Positions 22,103 to 30,812 of a stretch of DNA of 64,000 nucleotides are shown one piece after another; the stretch's first letter is position 1, and each line of letters opens with the position of its first letter. The DNA comes from Halomonas litopenaei (GTDB lineage Bacteria > Pseudomonadota > Gammaproteobacteria > Pseudomonadales > Halomonadaceae). Made by a program: the position numbers and the translations under genes. A model generated the notes under the pieces. That model ran no database searches. It was given only the letters and a program-made list of their open reading frames with translations, and was not told the DNA's origin. The stretch is from assembly GCF_017303055.1 (NCBI RefSeq), contig NZ_JAEKJT010000003.1, forward strand, positions 1 through 64,000, in the 5' to 3' direction.

Positions 22103-23650
22103 ATGTCCACGCTTCGCCCCTCGGCACCGTCTTCTTCTCGCTCGCCCACCGCGCTGTCCTCTCGCGCTGGCACAGCTGACGAGAACCAGGATGCCCTGGG
22201 TGATGACGCGTCACCGCCGCGGGCCACTGGCGACGATACCGTAAAGGTCACGCCAGGAGGTGCCTGGGTACTGGCCAGCGTGCTGCTGGGCACCTTTACC
22301 GTGAGCCTCAACAACAGTGCGCTCAACCTCGCGGTAGCAGAGCTGATGGTGACCTTCGAGGCCAGCGCCAGCCAGGTGAACTGGGTCATCACGCTGTTCA
22401 TGATCAGCATGGCCATGAGCATGCCCCTCACCGGCTACCTGGCCGACCGCTTCGGCCGCCGCACGATCTACTTGCTGGGGCTGTCGGGATTTCTGGCGGG
22501 GTCCCTGCTCGGAGCCATGGCCGACAGCCTGTCGGGCATCATCATGGCGCGCGCCCTTCAGGGCACCGCTGCCGGCCTGATGATCCCGCTGTCCCTGGCG
22601 TTGATCTTTGCCGCCTACCCGCCTGAGCAGCGGGGCCGAATCAGCGGTATATGGGGCTTTGCCGTCATGATTGCGCCTGCCATCGGTCCCACGGTGGGTG
22701 GTCTTTTGCTGGAGCTGACCCACTGGCGTGCGTTGTTTCTGATGAACCTTCCCTTTGCACTGCTCGGCCTGGCTTTGGGCTGGCGCTGCCTGCGGCGTGA
22801 AGCGCCCAATCGTCAGCGTCGCTTCGACTTGCCGGGCTTCGTACTGATCACCTTGGGCATGGGCGCGGTGCTTGCTGCTCTGGGACGGGTCGAGACCCTT
22901 GAAGACCTGCTGTCCATTGGTGTGGCGGTGCCGCTGACCGCGGGAATCGCCTGCCTGGTGGCCTTTGTCCTGGTGGAGCAACGTACCACGGCACCTTTGC
23001 TGGCACTGTCGTTATTTCGCCACTCGGCCTACCGCTTGAGCGTGGTGCTGGCCTGCCTGCAATCGATCATTCTGTTTGGCTGCGTCCTGCTGACGCCACT
23101 GTGGATGCAGCAGGTGCTAGGTGCCAGTCCTTTCGTCACCGGACTGGTGTTTCTGGCCACCGCCCTTACCGCCTCACTGTGCTCGCCCCAGGCCGGCCGC
23201 ATGATCGACCGTTACCCGCCGCAATGGTGTCTGCTGGTGGGGCTCGGCGTGACCGCGATCAGCCTGATGGGACTCGCCCTGATGTCACCGGCTGCGCCGG
23301 TGTGGCTGGTCGGGGCCTGGATGGGACTTCGCGGAATCGGCCTTGCCTGCGGCTACCTGCCTGCCACGACTGTCGGCGTACGCGCGCTACCTGACGCCGA
23401 GATGACCCAGGCCTCCGCCATGAATAATATGGCCCGACGCCTGGTCGCATCGCTGGGGCTGGTGGCGCTGTCGCTTTACTACGATGCCCGAGTCGACCAG
23501 CTCGCCGGCAGTGACGCCAGTGTTGGCGCCAGTGCCCAGGCCCTGAGTGAAGCCTTCACCGCGCTCGCCCTGATCGCCCTGCTGTGCCTGCCGCTAGCCT
23601 GGCGGCTGGGCCGGGCAACACGCCATCACACTGCCCACATGCTTACGTGA
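22103..23650 (+). CDS. MFS exporter, DHA2/EmrB-like, probable siderophore export
   Basis: This 515-residue inner-membrane transporter has about 14 hydrophobic segments, as in the DHA2 drug:proton antiporter group. After a hydrophilic Ser-rich N-terminus come GAWVLASVLLGTFTVSLNNSALN (TM1), the A-like motif GYLADRFGRRTIY (loop 2-3), and the antiporter motif region GPTVGGLLLE. The start at 22103 is chosen because the longer frame begins upstream of and runs through the Fur-like site. Position between a receptor and a ferric-siderophore importer suggests export of the siderophore made by the operon at 27862-35950, the role SbnD has in staphyloferrin B loci. Substrate is inferred from context only. 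Confidence 0.8.
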   Translation: MSTLRPSAPSSSRSPTALSSRAGTADENQDALGDDASPPRATGDDTVKVTPGGAWVLASVLLGTFTVSLNNSALNLAVAELMVTFEASASQVNWVITLFMISMAMSMPLTGYLADRFGRRTIYLLGLSGFLAGSLLGAMADSLSGIIMARALQGTAAGLMIPLSLALIFAAYPPEQRGRISGIWGFAVMIAPAIGPTVGGLLLELTHWRALFLMNLPFALLGLALGWRCLRREAPNRQRRFDLPGFVLITLGMGAVLAALGRVETLEDLLSIGVAVPLTAGIACLVAFVLVEQRTTAPLLALSLFRHSAYRLSVVLACLQSIILFGCVLLTPLWMQQVLGASPFVTGLVFLATALTASLCSPQAGRMIDRYPPQWCLLVGLGVTAISLMGLALMSPAAPVWLVGAWMGLRGIGLACGYLPATTVGVRALPDAEMTQASAMNNMARRLVASLGLVALSLYYDARVDQLAGSDASVGASAQALSEAFTALALIALLCLPLAWRLGRATRHHTAHMLT

Positions 23651-23662
23651 CGGATCCACCCC

Positions 23663-24886
23663 ATGATGCCCTCTCCCACGTTACGCCCATCATCGCACCC
23701 GCCAGCGCCATCGCCCCCAAGGCCCTTGCGCCCGAAGTCCTTGCGCCCCCGCGCAGCGCCTTCGGCGCTGCGCGAGCTGCTAAAGCTGCTGGCGTTGCTG
23801 TCGGGCGCTCTGCTGTTTGCCACCATCTCACTGCTGGCCGGCATGCTGCTGTTTGCTGAAACGGCTCGTGGGGACACGGCGCCACCTCCAGCCACATCTC
23901 CGCGTCTGGTCACGCTCTACCAGGGCGCGACCGACAGTGCCGTGGCACTAGGCCTGACCCCGATTGGAGTGGTCGACGCCTGGATGGAGAAGCCCACCTA
24001 CCGCTATCTGCGACCGGCGCTGAATGGGGTGGAGCATGTGGGCCTGGAAACCCAGCCCAATCTCGAGAAGATCGCCTGGCTCGACCCTGACGTCATTATT
24101 GGCACGCGTTTTCGCCACGAGCGGGTTCGCCCGCTGCTGGAACGTATCGCCCCAACCCGCTTCGCGGCCAACGTCTATGACTTCAGGTATTCCCTTGACG
24201 AGGTAGCACAAGCCACCGGCCGCGAGGCCGAGGCCCGCGAGCTGATGACCTGCTGGAATGCCCGCATCGCCGACCTGCGTCAGCGGCTGGCGCAGCGCCT
24301 GGGCGATGATTGGCCGCAGAAGGCGGCCGTGGTCCGCTTCAAGAGTGATCATCTGCGCCTGTATTCCACCGGCTTTGCCGGAAGCATTCTCGGCGAGATC
24401 GGCTTCGAGCAGCCCGATGCGGCCAGCGACCAGGGCTGGGGCATCAAGCTGACCAGCGAAGAGAATATCCCGACGCTGGATGCCGATGTCATCTTCGTGC
24501 TGCTGGAAGACGACCCGGCCATCCTGGCCACCTACCGTCACTGGACCGCGCATCCCCTGTGGCAGCGCCTGAAGGCAGCACAGGCGGGACGGGTGTATGA
24601 GGTCAATACGGTCAACTGGATCATGGGTGGCGGTATTCTGGCGGCCAACGCCATGCTCGATGACCTGTACCGTCACTATTTTCCCCAGCTTGCATCGTCT
24701 GAGTCCGCCGCTTCCGCATCCCGCTCACTGCCGCTGGCCGCTGACTCGACGCCGCTGGCGGCTCGCATGTCCCAACAGGCGCCTGTCGGCCCCAACGACT
24801 GCCAGCTGGCCTTCGCATCTGACGCCAGAGCCGCTGCCAAAACCCACAGCTCCACTCGCGCTACTGACGACCAGCAGGATTCTTGA
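23663..24886 (+). CDS. Iron-siderophore ABC transporter binding protein, FecB/FhuD-like
   Basis: This 407-residue periplasmic binding protein is of the class III (long helix backbone) type. An unusual Pro/Arg-rich stretch of about 35 residues precedes the hydrophobic signal segment (about 45-68). The mature part has PRLVTLYQGATDSAVALGLTPIGV, then PNLEKIAWLDPDVIIGTRF and later HPLWQRLKAAQAGRVYEV, the usual landmarks. A Ser/Ala-rich tail of about 50 residues has no counterpart in typical members. The gene starts 13 bp after the exporter and overlaps the first permease by one base, so exporter, binding protein and two permeases form one operon. It likely delivers a ferric carboxylate. Confidence 0.88.
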   Translation: MMPSPTLRPSSHPPAPSPPRPLRPKSLRPRAAPSALRELLKLLALLSGALLFATISLLAGMLLFAETARGDTAPPPATSPRLVTLYQGATDSAVALGLTPIGVVDAWMEKPTYRYLRPALNGVEHVGLETQPNLEKIAWLDPDVIIGTRFRHERVRPLLERIAPTRFAANVYDFRYSLDEVAQATGREAEARELMTCWNARIADLRQRLAQRLGDDWPQKAAVVRFKSDHLRLYSTGFAGSILGEIGFEQPDAASDQGWGIKLTSEENIPTLDADVIFVLLEDDPAILATYRHWTAHPLWQRLKAAQAGRVYEVNTVNWIMGGGILAANAMLDDLYRHYFPQLASSESAASASRSLPLAADSTPLAARMSQQAPVGPNDCQLAFASDARAAAKTHSSTRATDDQQDS

Positions 24887-25890
24887 TGCTTGACCGCACC
24901 ACCACCCGTTCGGCAGGACTCGTGCTCGGCATCCTGTTGTGGCTTGCGGCCTTCGCCGCGAGCGTGACGCTGGGCACCACCGACATCACCCTGAGCGATG
25001 TCTGGCAGGCGCTGAGCGCTTACGACGGAGGCCGAATCGACCACATCATCATCGTCTCCGAGCGTCTGCCACGGGCCGTCATTGCGACCCTGACCGGCTC
25101 AAGCCTGGCCATCGCCGGGGTGCTGATGCAGACCATGACCCGCAACCCGTTGGCCTCGCCTGGCATCCTTGGCATCAATGCCGGCGCCATGTTCTTCGTG
25201 GTCGTGGCGGTATCGCTGCTGCCGCTGCATGCCCCAGGGCAGTATGTCTGGGCGGCGCTGCTGGGGGCGCTGGTAGCCGCCTTGCTGGTGCTGGCGCTCA
25301 GCCGAGGACGCCGCGGTGAACTGTCTCCGCTGCGGGTGGTGCTGGCCGGGGTTGCCGTCAGCGCCATGTTTCTATCCTTCAGCCAGGGCCTGCTGATCCT
25401 CGACCAGCAGAGCTTCGAGAGCGTGCTGTACTGGTTGGCGGGGTCCGTCTCGGGTCGCGAGCTCGATCTGGTGGTGCCCCTGCTGCCCCTGTTCATTTTG
25501 GCGCTGGCCATCACCGCGGTTCTGTCACGTCATGCCAATGCGCTGCTGCTGGGCGACGAGATGGTCACCGGCCTCGGCATGCGCGTGGGTACGCTAAAGC
25601 TGCTGCTCGGCCTTTGCGTGATCCTGCTGGCGGGAAGCTCCGTCGCCCTGGCCGGCATGATCGGCTTCGTCGGGCTGATCGTGCCGCACATGGCTCGCGG
25701 TCTGATTGGCATCGACCATCGCTGGCTGTTGCCCGCCTGTGGCGTGCTGGGTGCGACCCTGCTGCTGGCCGCCGATATCGCCTCGCGGTTTCTGATGCCA
25801 CCCCAGGAGGTGCCGGTCGGGGTGATGACGGCACTGCTCGGCACGCCTTTCTTCATCTATCTGGCGCGCAGACGGCAGGTGGCGACATGA
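24886..25890 (+). CDS. FecCD-type ferric-siderophore ABC permease, first subunit
   Basis: This 334-residue permease subunit has about nine to ten membrane segments. Conserved landmarks are LPRAVIATLTGSSLAIAGVLMQ near the N-terminal third, NPLASPGILGINAGA, LSPLRVVLAGVAVSA, and GFVGLIVPHMAR near the C-terminal third, all characteristic of the FecCD/BtuC family. ATG 24886 overlaps the upstream stop (TGATG), and a TTG three bases earlier is the alternative. Its own stop overlaps the next permease (ATGA). No ATPase follows in this operon. The nearest one on the same strand is at 38970. Confidence 0.92.
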   Translation: MLDRTTTRSAGLVLGILLWLAAFAASVTLGTTDITLSDVWQALSAYDGGRIDHIIIVSERLPRAVIATLTGSSLAIAGVLMQTMTRNPLASPGILGINAGAMFFVVVAVSLLPLHAPGQYVWAALLGALVAALLVLALSRGRRGELSPLRVVLAGVAVSAMFLSFSQGLLILDQQSFESVLYWLAGSVSGRELDLVVPLLPLFILALAITAVLSRHANALLLGDEMVTGLGMRVGTLKLLLGLCVILLAGSSVALAGMIGFVGLIVPHMARGLIGIDHRWLLPACGVLGATLLLAADIASRFLMPPQEVPVGVMTALLGTPFFIYLARRRQVAT

Positions 25891-26990
25891 CCCAGGGACA
25901 CAACACCTTGTCGACACCCGCCGCCAATCACCGCGCGAACGCCAGCGTCAACAGCAGCAGTTCCCTGACCTCACCGGGCGGCTCTTCGCCACGGGAGCGC
26001 ACAGCACGATATCGCTTCCTGTGGGTGGTCACCCTACTCGGGCTGGCGCTGCTCGCCAGCATGGGGATGTCGTTGTCTCTGGGCAGTTTCCCCACGTCGC
26101 CGCCCAAGGTGCTCGGCGCCCTGGTGGCACCGGCAGACAGCGACGTCGGCTTTATCATCTGGGAGCTTCGGCTGCCACGCATCCTGCTGGCGGTGCTGGC
26201 GGGCGCCGCGCTGGCCTGCGCCGGCGCGATCCTCCAGGGCATCGTCAGAAACCCCTTGGCCTCACCGGACGTGATCGGCATAACCAGCGGCGCAGCGCTG
26301 GCGGCCGTGATCTTCCTGGCAGGCCTTCTCGGTTCGCTGAGCATCAATCTGCTGCCGCTGGCGGCACTCACAGGGGCCGTGTTGGCCACCCTGCTGGTGG
26401 TGTCCCTGGCCTGGCGAGCGGGGCTTGAACCTTCTCGCGTCGTGCTGGTGGGCATCGGCCTTTCAGCGGCCATGGGCGCTGCCACTACGCTGTTGATCGT
26501 GATCAGCGACGATGCCTCGGCGCTGCACGCCTACGTCTGGCTGACCGGCAGCCTGTACGCCGCCCAATGGCAGGACGTGCTGTCGCTGCTGCCGTGGCTG
26601 TTGATCGCCCTACCGGCCAGTCTCGCGTTGGCTCGACATATGGATGCCCTGGCGCTGGGTGACAGCGTCGCCCTGGGGCTTGGGGTCAACGTGCAACAGA
26701 GCCGCCTGATCCTGCTGGCGCTGAGCGTGGCCCTGGCCGGTGCCGCGGTCGCCTTCGTCGGCGGACTCAGCTTTGTCGGGCTGGTCGCCCCACACCTGGC
26801 GGCTCGCCTGGTAGGACGCAGCCTGGCGCGCCTGGTACCAACGGCCGCGCTGTGTGGCGCCCTGATCGTGCTACATGCCGACCTGCTGGGACGGGTGGCC
26901 TTTCTGCCCAAGGACCTGCCGGCCGGTATCTTCGTTTCTGCCGTCGGCGCCCCGTTCTTCGTCTATCTGCTCTATCGCCACCGGCAGTAG
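25887..26990 (+). CDS. FecCD-type ferric-siderophore ABC permease, second subunit
   Basis: This 367-residue FecCD/BtuC-family permease pairs with the upstream one. After a hydrophilic Ser/Asn-rich N-terminus of about 45 residues come LRLPRILLAVLAGAALACAGAILQ, NPLASPDVIGITSGAAL, EPSRVVLVGIGLSAAMGA and FVGLVAPHLAARLVG. The start at 25887 overlaps the first permease's stop. The long in-frame extension further upstream lies inside that gene in another frame and is discarded. It ends the operon that begins with the MFS exporter. The following 130 bp hold no clear terminator. Confidence 0.92.
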   Translation: MTQGHNTLSTPAANHRANASVNSSSSLTSPGGSSPRERTARYRFLWVVTLLGLALLASMGMSLSLGSFPTSPPKVLGALVAPADSDVGFIIWELRLPRILLAVLAGAALACAGAILQGIVRNPLASPDVIGITSGAALAAVIFLAGLLGSLSINLLPLAALTGAVLATLLVVSLAWRAGLEPSRVVLVGIGLSAAMGAATTLLIVISDDASALHAYVWLTGSLYAAQWQDVLSLLPWLLIALPASLALARHMDALALGDSVALGLGVNVQQSRLILLALSVALAGAAVAFVGGLSFVGLVAPHLAARLVGRSLARLVPTAALCGALIVLHADLLGRVAFLPKDLPAGIFVSAVGAPFFVYLLYRHRQ

Positions 26991-27120
26991 CCTGAGGTGC
27001 TGCTTGAAGTGCTGATCAAGCCCAGCGGGACTGCCGGGTCGAGGCGTAATCACGTCAGCACTGGTGTCTTGCTGATACCGTCTTGTTCAAACAGCCTCGT
27101 CTTTCAATAAGGAGACCAGC

Positions 27121-27744
27121 ATGTTTTACATCGCGCCGCGACAGCAGCGCTTCAGTGACGAACAGATCGAACGCCTGGGCAGCCTGTCGACCTCCACCCT
27201 GGGCCACTTCAGCGACCTCGGCGCTATCGCGTCGCTGCAGCCGATTCAACGTCCCATTCGCCTGTTAGGCACGGCGCTGACGGTCAAGATCCCGCATATC
27301 GATGGCAGCATCATCCGCGAAGCATTGATCCAGGCAGAGCCCGGCGACGTGCTGGTGATCGACGTGGGCAGCGACCACCAGCGCGCCTGCTGGGGGGAGT
27401 TTCGCGCCTATGCGGCGCTCAAGAAGGGACTTGCCGGGGTCGTCACCAATGGCGCCATTACCGACTGGGACGCCCTCTCCCGCCTATCGCTGCCGGTCTA
27501 CGCCAGGGGGACCAGCCCGCTGACCACCCGCTCGCTGTCGTTGGAGGGTGAGATCAACACCACCGTCGCCATTGACGGCGTCACCATCGAACCCGGCGAC
27601 CTGATTCTCGGCGATGACGACGGCCTGTTCGTGCTGCCGCCCCATCGCGCCGACGCACTGGCGGAGCGCGCCCTGGCCAAGCAAGCCGAAGAAGCCAGCC
27701 GCCGCGAGGCGATGTTGCGCGAGCACCCCGACTGGCTGCGCTGA
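27121..27744 (+). CDS. RraA-family protein
   Basis: This 207-residue protein belongs to the RraA-like superfamily, which includes 4-hydroxy-4-methyl-2-oxoglutarate/oxaloacetate aldolases and the RNase E inhibitor RraA. Landmarks are LSTSTLGHFSDL, AEPGDVLVIDVGSD, WGEFRAYAALKKGLAGVVTNGAITD (with the metal-site GAxRD-like turn changed to GAITD), and PGDLILGDDDGLFVLPP. The GD-D(D)G motif near the end is the usual aldolase-like signature. An AAGGAGA ribosome site precedes the ATG. It lies between the importer operon and the siderophore biosynthesis operon, facing the latter. A role in supplying or recycling a keto acid is possible but only from position. Confidence 0.8.
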   Translation: MFYIAPRQQRFSDEQIERLGSLSTSTLGHFSDLGAIASLQPIQRPIRLLGTALTVKIPHIDGSIIREALIQAEPGDVLVIDVGSDHQRACWGEFRAYAALKKGLAGVVTNGAITDWDALSRLSLPVYARGTSPLTTRSLSLEGEINTTVAIDGVTIEPGDLILGDDDGLFVLPPHRADALAERALAKQAEEASRREAMLREHPDWLR

Positions 27745-27748
27745 ATAT

Positions 27749-27799
27749 CCCCTGTCACAGCCCCTGTCCCTGTCATAGCCCCTGTCATAGTCCCTGTCT
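27749..27799. repeat. Short tandem repeat CCCCTGTCATAG
   Basis: After the RraA-like gene, units related to CCCCTGTCATAG recur about four times with small changes. It is a minor satellite, with no coding or regulatory meaning evident. Confidence 0.5.
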
Positions 27800-27804
27800 T
27801 GCGC

Positions 27805-27842
27805 ACAAAAAACGGCGGCATCGGTATTCACCGATGCCGCCG
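27805..27842 (-). terminator. Strong intrinsic terminator of the siderophore operon
   Basis: Perfect 13-bp arms CGGCGGCATCGGT (27813-27825) and ACCGATGCCGCCG (27830-27842) surround an ATTC loop. Read on the minus strand, the hairpin is followed by six T residues. It lies 20 bp after the last siderophore gene and may also stop the facing RraA-like gene. Confidence 0.9.
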
Positions 27843-27861
27843 CGTACTTTCTTACGCTAGA

Positions 27862-30051
27862 TCAGGCTTGCTGCAGCGTCCTCTGGTGGTCGGCTTCGGC
27901 AGCGGTACTGACACCCTGTTCGACACTGGCGTTGGCCTCGGCTGTCTGATGCGTCGGCTCCCCCTGGCAGGCGCGTAGCGGGTTGACGGTCTCGCTGACG
28001 CCGAAGGGCATGCTGCCGGGGCCGCCGGCCCGCTCGATGATCGGTGCGATCAGGCGCTTGTAGGGCCAGCTTTCGCGCTCGAACAGCACCGCCTTCAATC
28101 GACGACGCTCACCGTCTTCGAAGGGAACGGCGTCGAGCACGCCGTCCAGCACCGCGCAGAGATCCTGCCACAGGGCCCGACTCGACAGGCCGAAATGCCC
28201 CGCCACGGTGTCGATGATGGCGCGCAGGTTCACCTGGACGGCCAGGGTCTGAAGCCAGAACACCAGGGCCTCCTGAGTGTCGTGGTAGAGGGTATTGGCG
28301 TGTCCCTTCTTGATCCGGTAGCACGGGTCCTGCATGCCGTGACGCTCGAGCTGACCGACGTGGATGCGCAGCGAGTCATGGTCCCTGAGCAGCAGCCCTT
28401 CGACCTGGCCATCACGCACCACCAGCACGGCATTCTGACCATGGACCTCCGCCAGCATCCCGAGACGCAACATGCGCAGGTTGATCTCGAAGAAGCGCGA
28501 ACACAGCTCGCCAAACAGGACTCTGGCGCTTTCGGTCCCGTGTTCCATGCCTCGCTGGTCCATCCAGTCGCTGAACAGGTGGTGGGCGCTTGCCGAGTTC
28601 TCGCTCGGCAGTGGCGTCCCCAGGGTCGCCATGGGCACCAGCTGCACATCACGCTGGGCCAGCAGCTCCCGCGGATAGCTGCGCACCATGGCGCTGAGAT
28701 GACGCGGGGCTTCCTCAAACAGGCTGGCATCTTCGGGCATGTAGGCCCACCACTTGCCCTCGTCACACAGGTGCAGGGCACTCGCCAGCACCGGGTCACG
28801 CTGCCTGGCCTGGGCCAGCAGCCTGGCGCTGAGATCACCATTGATCATCTTCACGGCGGGCAGGTAGCGCGAGGCGCCCAGGGAATGAATGGCCATAGGC
28901 AGCTTCAGGCTGTGCTCGGAGCAGCGGGTGGACAGCAGCGAGCGCAGTGATGACGTCGGCCACCAGCCCCCGGTAACCGTCTCAAGGGTCACGCAATGCC
29001 CCTCCTCAAGGTCCGTGGCTAACCACGTCGGCAGCGCATGCTCGTGCTGCCATGGATGCACCGGCAAGGCCACGTGGGTCTGGTCGATACCCTTGTTTCT
29101 CAGCTCATCCTGAAGCGTCTGGCGCTCATCATGGGCCAGCACCCAGTCGGCGGGCACGCTGTCCACGTCACCGCCGTCTGCCGCCTCGAGGCCGGCGCCG
29201 GTGCATAGCCGATGGCGCGCCACGGCGACCCAGACGAGCCCCACCGGACGAGCGAACTCCGCCATGTAGGCCTGGTACTCATCGGCACTCATGCCCTGCT
29301 TGGCCTTGGCCGTCGGATGGTAGGGGCGATCCAGCAGCGATGCCCATTGCTCCATCCGCACAAAGTGGGCGTGGGTATCCAGCGCCTCAAGGTCATCGGT
29401 GCGCACGCCGTGATGCATCGACGCCTCGGCTTGCCACAGGCTGTCCTCCAGCGCACGCAGAAACACCTGCTGGCCCTTGGTCAAGCCGCTGTGGGGCTGG
29501 TCACCGTTGGCCTCGGCTGGCTCTGGCTCCGGCTCCCCCTTCGCCTGGCATAAAAGGCGCATCAGCGCTGGTGCATCCAGCTCGATGGCGCTGGCATCAG
29601 CGTCCGGCACGACCAGCACAGGGGTCGCCGGCACCTTCTGCCAGGCCTGAACAATGCCTGGCTCCAGCAGCATGACCAGGCGCTCGCCCTGGGGTGTCTG
29701 CCAGTCCCACAGACGGGTCTGGCCCTGCACCGCTGCCGCGCCAAACCAGGCGGTGGCCTGACGCCGCGCAGCATCGTCGTCTTCACGCAGCTTGGCGCTG
29801 TCCAGCAGCCCCTCGACCAGCAGGCCGTCTACGAGAAACGCCAGAATCTGCTCGCCGGCGCCAGGTGTTTCGACAAACGAACCCGCGCCAGCCGAATCAG
29901 TGACAGCCGAGTCAGTAACAGACACATCAGTGCCGCGAAAGGATGAGGAACCGTCGATGGACGCCATACTTGGGGCCTCCTGTTGGATAGTTGGGCGATC
30001 AGGGGTGGGTGATGACGCCAGGCCTTCAACGTCTGGGGATGGCCGGGTCAT
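27862..30051 (-). CDS. IucA/IucC-family NIS siderophore synthetase (SbnF-like)
   Basis: This 729-residue NRPS-independent siderophore synthetase activates a carboxylate with ATP and joins it to an amine. Family landmarks are RPYHPTAKAKQGM (nucleotide and carboxylate region), ALPVHPWQHEH, TSSLRSLLST, EVHGQNAVLVV and LLLRDHDSLRI. The C-terminal half has the thumb and palm order of IucC-like enzymes. An N-terminal extension of about 60 residues is Ser/Thr-rich, and a later Met near residue 29 could be the true start. The given start overlaps the SbnG-like gene by 4 bp (ATGA). It is the last gene of the five-gene operon. The SbnF-like label reflects context and overall resemblance, and acceptor specificity cannot be read. 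Confidence 0.88.
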   Translation of the reverse strand: MTRPSPDVEGLASSPTPDRPTIQQEAPSMASIDGSSSFRGTDVSVTDSAVTDSAGAGSFVETPGAGEQILAFLVDGLLVEGLLDSAKLREDDDAARRQATAWFGAAAVQGQTRLWDWQTPQGERLVMLLEPGIVQAWQKVPATPVLVVPDADASAIELDAPALMRLLCQAKGEPEPEPAEANGDQPHSGLTKGQQVFLRALEDSLWQAEASMHHGVRTDDLEALDTHAHFVRMEQWASLLDRPYHPTAKAKQGMSADEYQAYMAEFARPVGLVWVAVARHRLCTGAGLEAADGGDVDSVPADWVLAHDERQTLQDELRNKGIDQTHVALPVHPWQHEHALPTWLATDLEEGHCVTLETVTGGWWPTSSLRSLLSTRCSEHSLKLPMAIHSLGASRYLPAVKMINGDLSARLLAQARQRDPVLASALHLCDEGKWWAYMPEDASLFEEAPRHLSAMVRSYPRELLAQRDVQLVPMATLGTPLPSENSASAHHLFSDWMDQRGMEHGTESARVLFGELCSRFFEINLRMLRLGMLAEVHGQNAVLVVRDGQVEGLLLRDHDSLRIHVGQLERHGMQDPCYRIKKGHANTLYHDTQEALVFWLQTLAVQVNLRAIIDTVAGHFGLSSRALWQDLCAVLDGVLDAVPFEDGERRRLKAVLFERESWPYKRLIAPIIERAGGPGSMPFGVSETVNPLRACQGEPTHQTAEANASVEQGVSTAAEADHQRTLQQA

Positions 30052-30812
30052 GACGCGGCCTCCTGCAATGCCTGGCTGAGGGCGCGAAAGGCAATACCGC
30101 GTTCATCGCCCAGCATGAAGGTATGCACGCCGCGTTCGCGCCACCCGGCCTTGGCACCGGCGTGACGCAGGAAGGCGGCGTATGGGATGCCGTGCTCGGC
30201 GGCGCTACGCTGTACCCTGGCCAGGGCATCGGTCACCTCGGGATGAGCGGTCTGCCAGGTGACACCCAGAGATTGCGACAGGTCGGCGGCGCCCTCGAGG
30301 ATCAGGTCTACCCCAGGAACCGCACACAGCGCGTCGATGCGCTCCACGCCGGTGCGACTCTCGATCATCGCCACCACCAGAGTCTCGTCGTTGGCCTTGT
30401 GCACGTATTCGGCCAGGGAGTGCTTGCCGAAGGAACCCGGCCTTCCGGCGTTCAGGCTGCGGGTGCCCTGGGGGGCATAGCGGCACGCCTGGGCCGCCAT
30501 TGCCAGGCGCTCGGGATCTTCGACACTGGGCAACACGATGCCTTGGGCGCCGCCATCCAGCAGGCGCAGCAGAGTCTTGGGATCGTCATCGGCGACCCGC
30601 ACCAGCGGCGTCAGCGCGTAGCTTTCTGCGGTGCGAATCATGTGCTCGATGGTTTCCGGGTTGATCAGCACGTGTTCGCAGTCGATCACCACGAAGTCAA
30701 AGCCAGCCTCGGCGATCAGCTCGATCGACGCCGCCGTAGGCAGCGACGCCAGCACGCCATACACCTCGCGCCCTTGCGCCAAGGCGAGCTTGAGTTGATT
30801 GGTTCTCAGCAT
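30048..30812 (-). CDS. HpcH/HpaI aldolase-family enzyme, SbnG-like citrate synthase candidate
   Basis: This 254-residue TIM-barrel protein is of the HpcH/HpaI family. Visible landmarks are VIDCEHVLINPETIEHMI, GIVLPSVEDPE (metal or substrate region), MIESRTGVE and GVDLILEGAADLSQSLG. In staphyloferrin B loci the family member SbnG condenses oxaloacetate and acetyl-CoA to citrate for the siderophore. Here the gene is embedded between two NIS synthetases with overlaps of 7 and 4 bp, so the same role is likely. A general 2-keto-3-deoxy-sugar-acid aldolase would not explain the position. Start 30812 is the only ATG giving the full N-terminal strand. Confidence 0.83.
   Translation of the reverse strand: MLRTNQLKLALAQGREVYGVLASLPTAASIELIAEAGFDFVVIDCEHVLINPETIEHMIRTAESYALTPLVRVADDDPKTLLRLLDGGAQGIVLPSVEDPERLAMAAQACRYAPQGTRSLNAGRPGSFGKHSLAEYVHKANDETLVVAMIESRTGVERIDALCAVPGVDLILEGAADLSQSLGVTWQTAHPEVTDALARVQRSAAEHGIPYAAFLRHAGAKAGWRERGVHTFMLGDERGIAFRALSQALQEAAS

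Noticed and set aside
25614..25886. Upstream extension of the second FecCD permease
   Set aside because: It lies inside the first permease gene in another frame. The overlapping ATGA start at 25887 gives the normal length.
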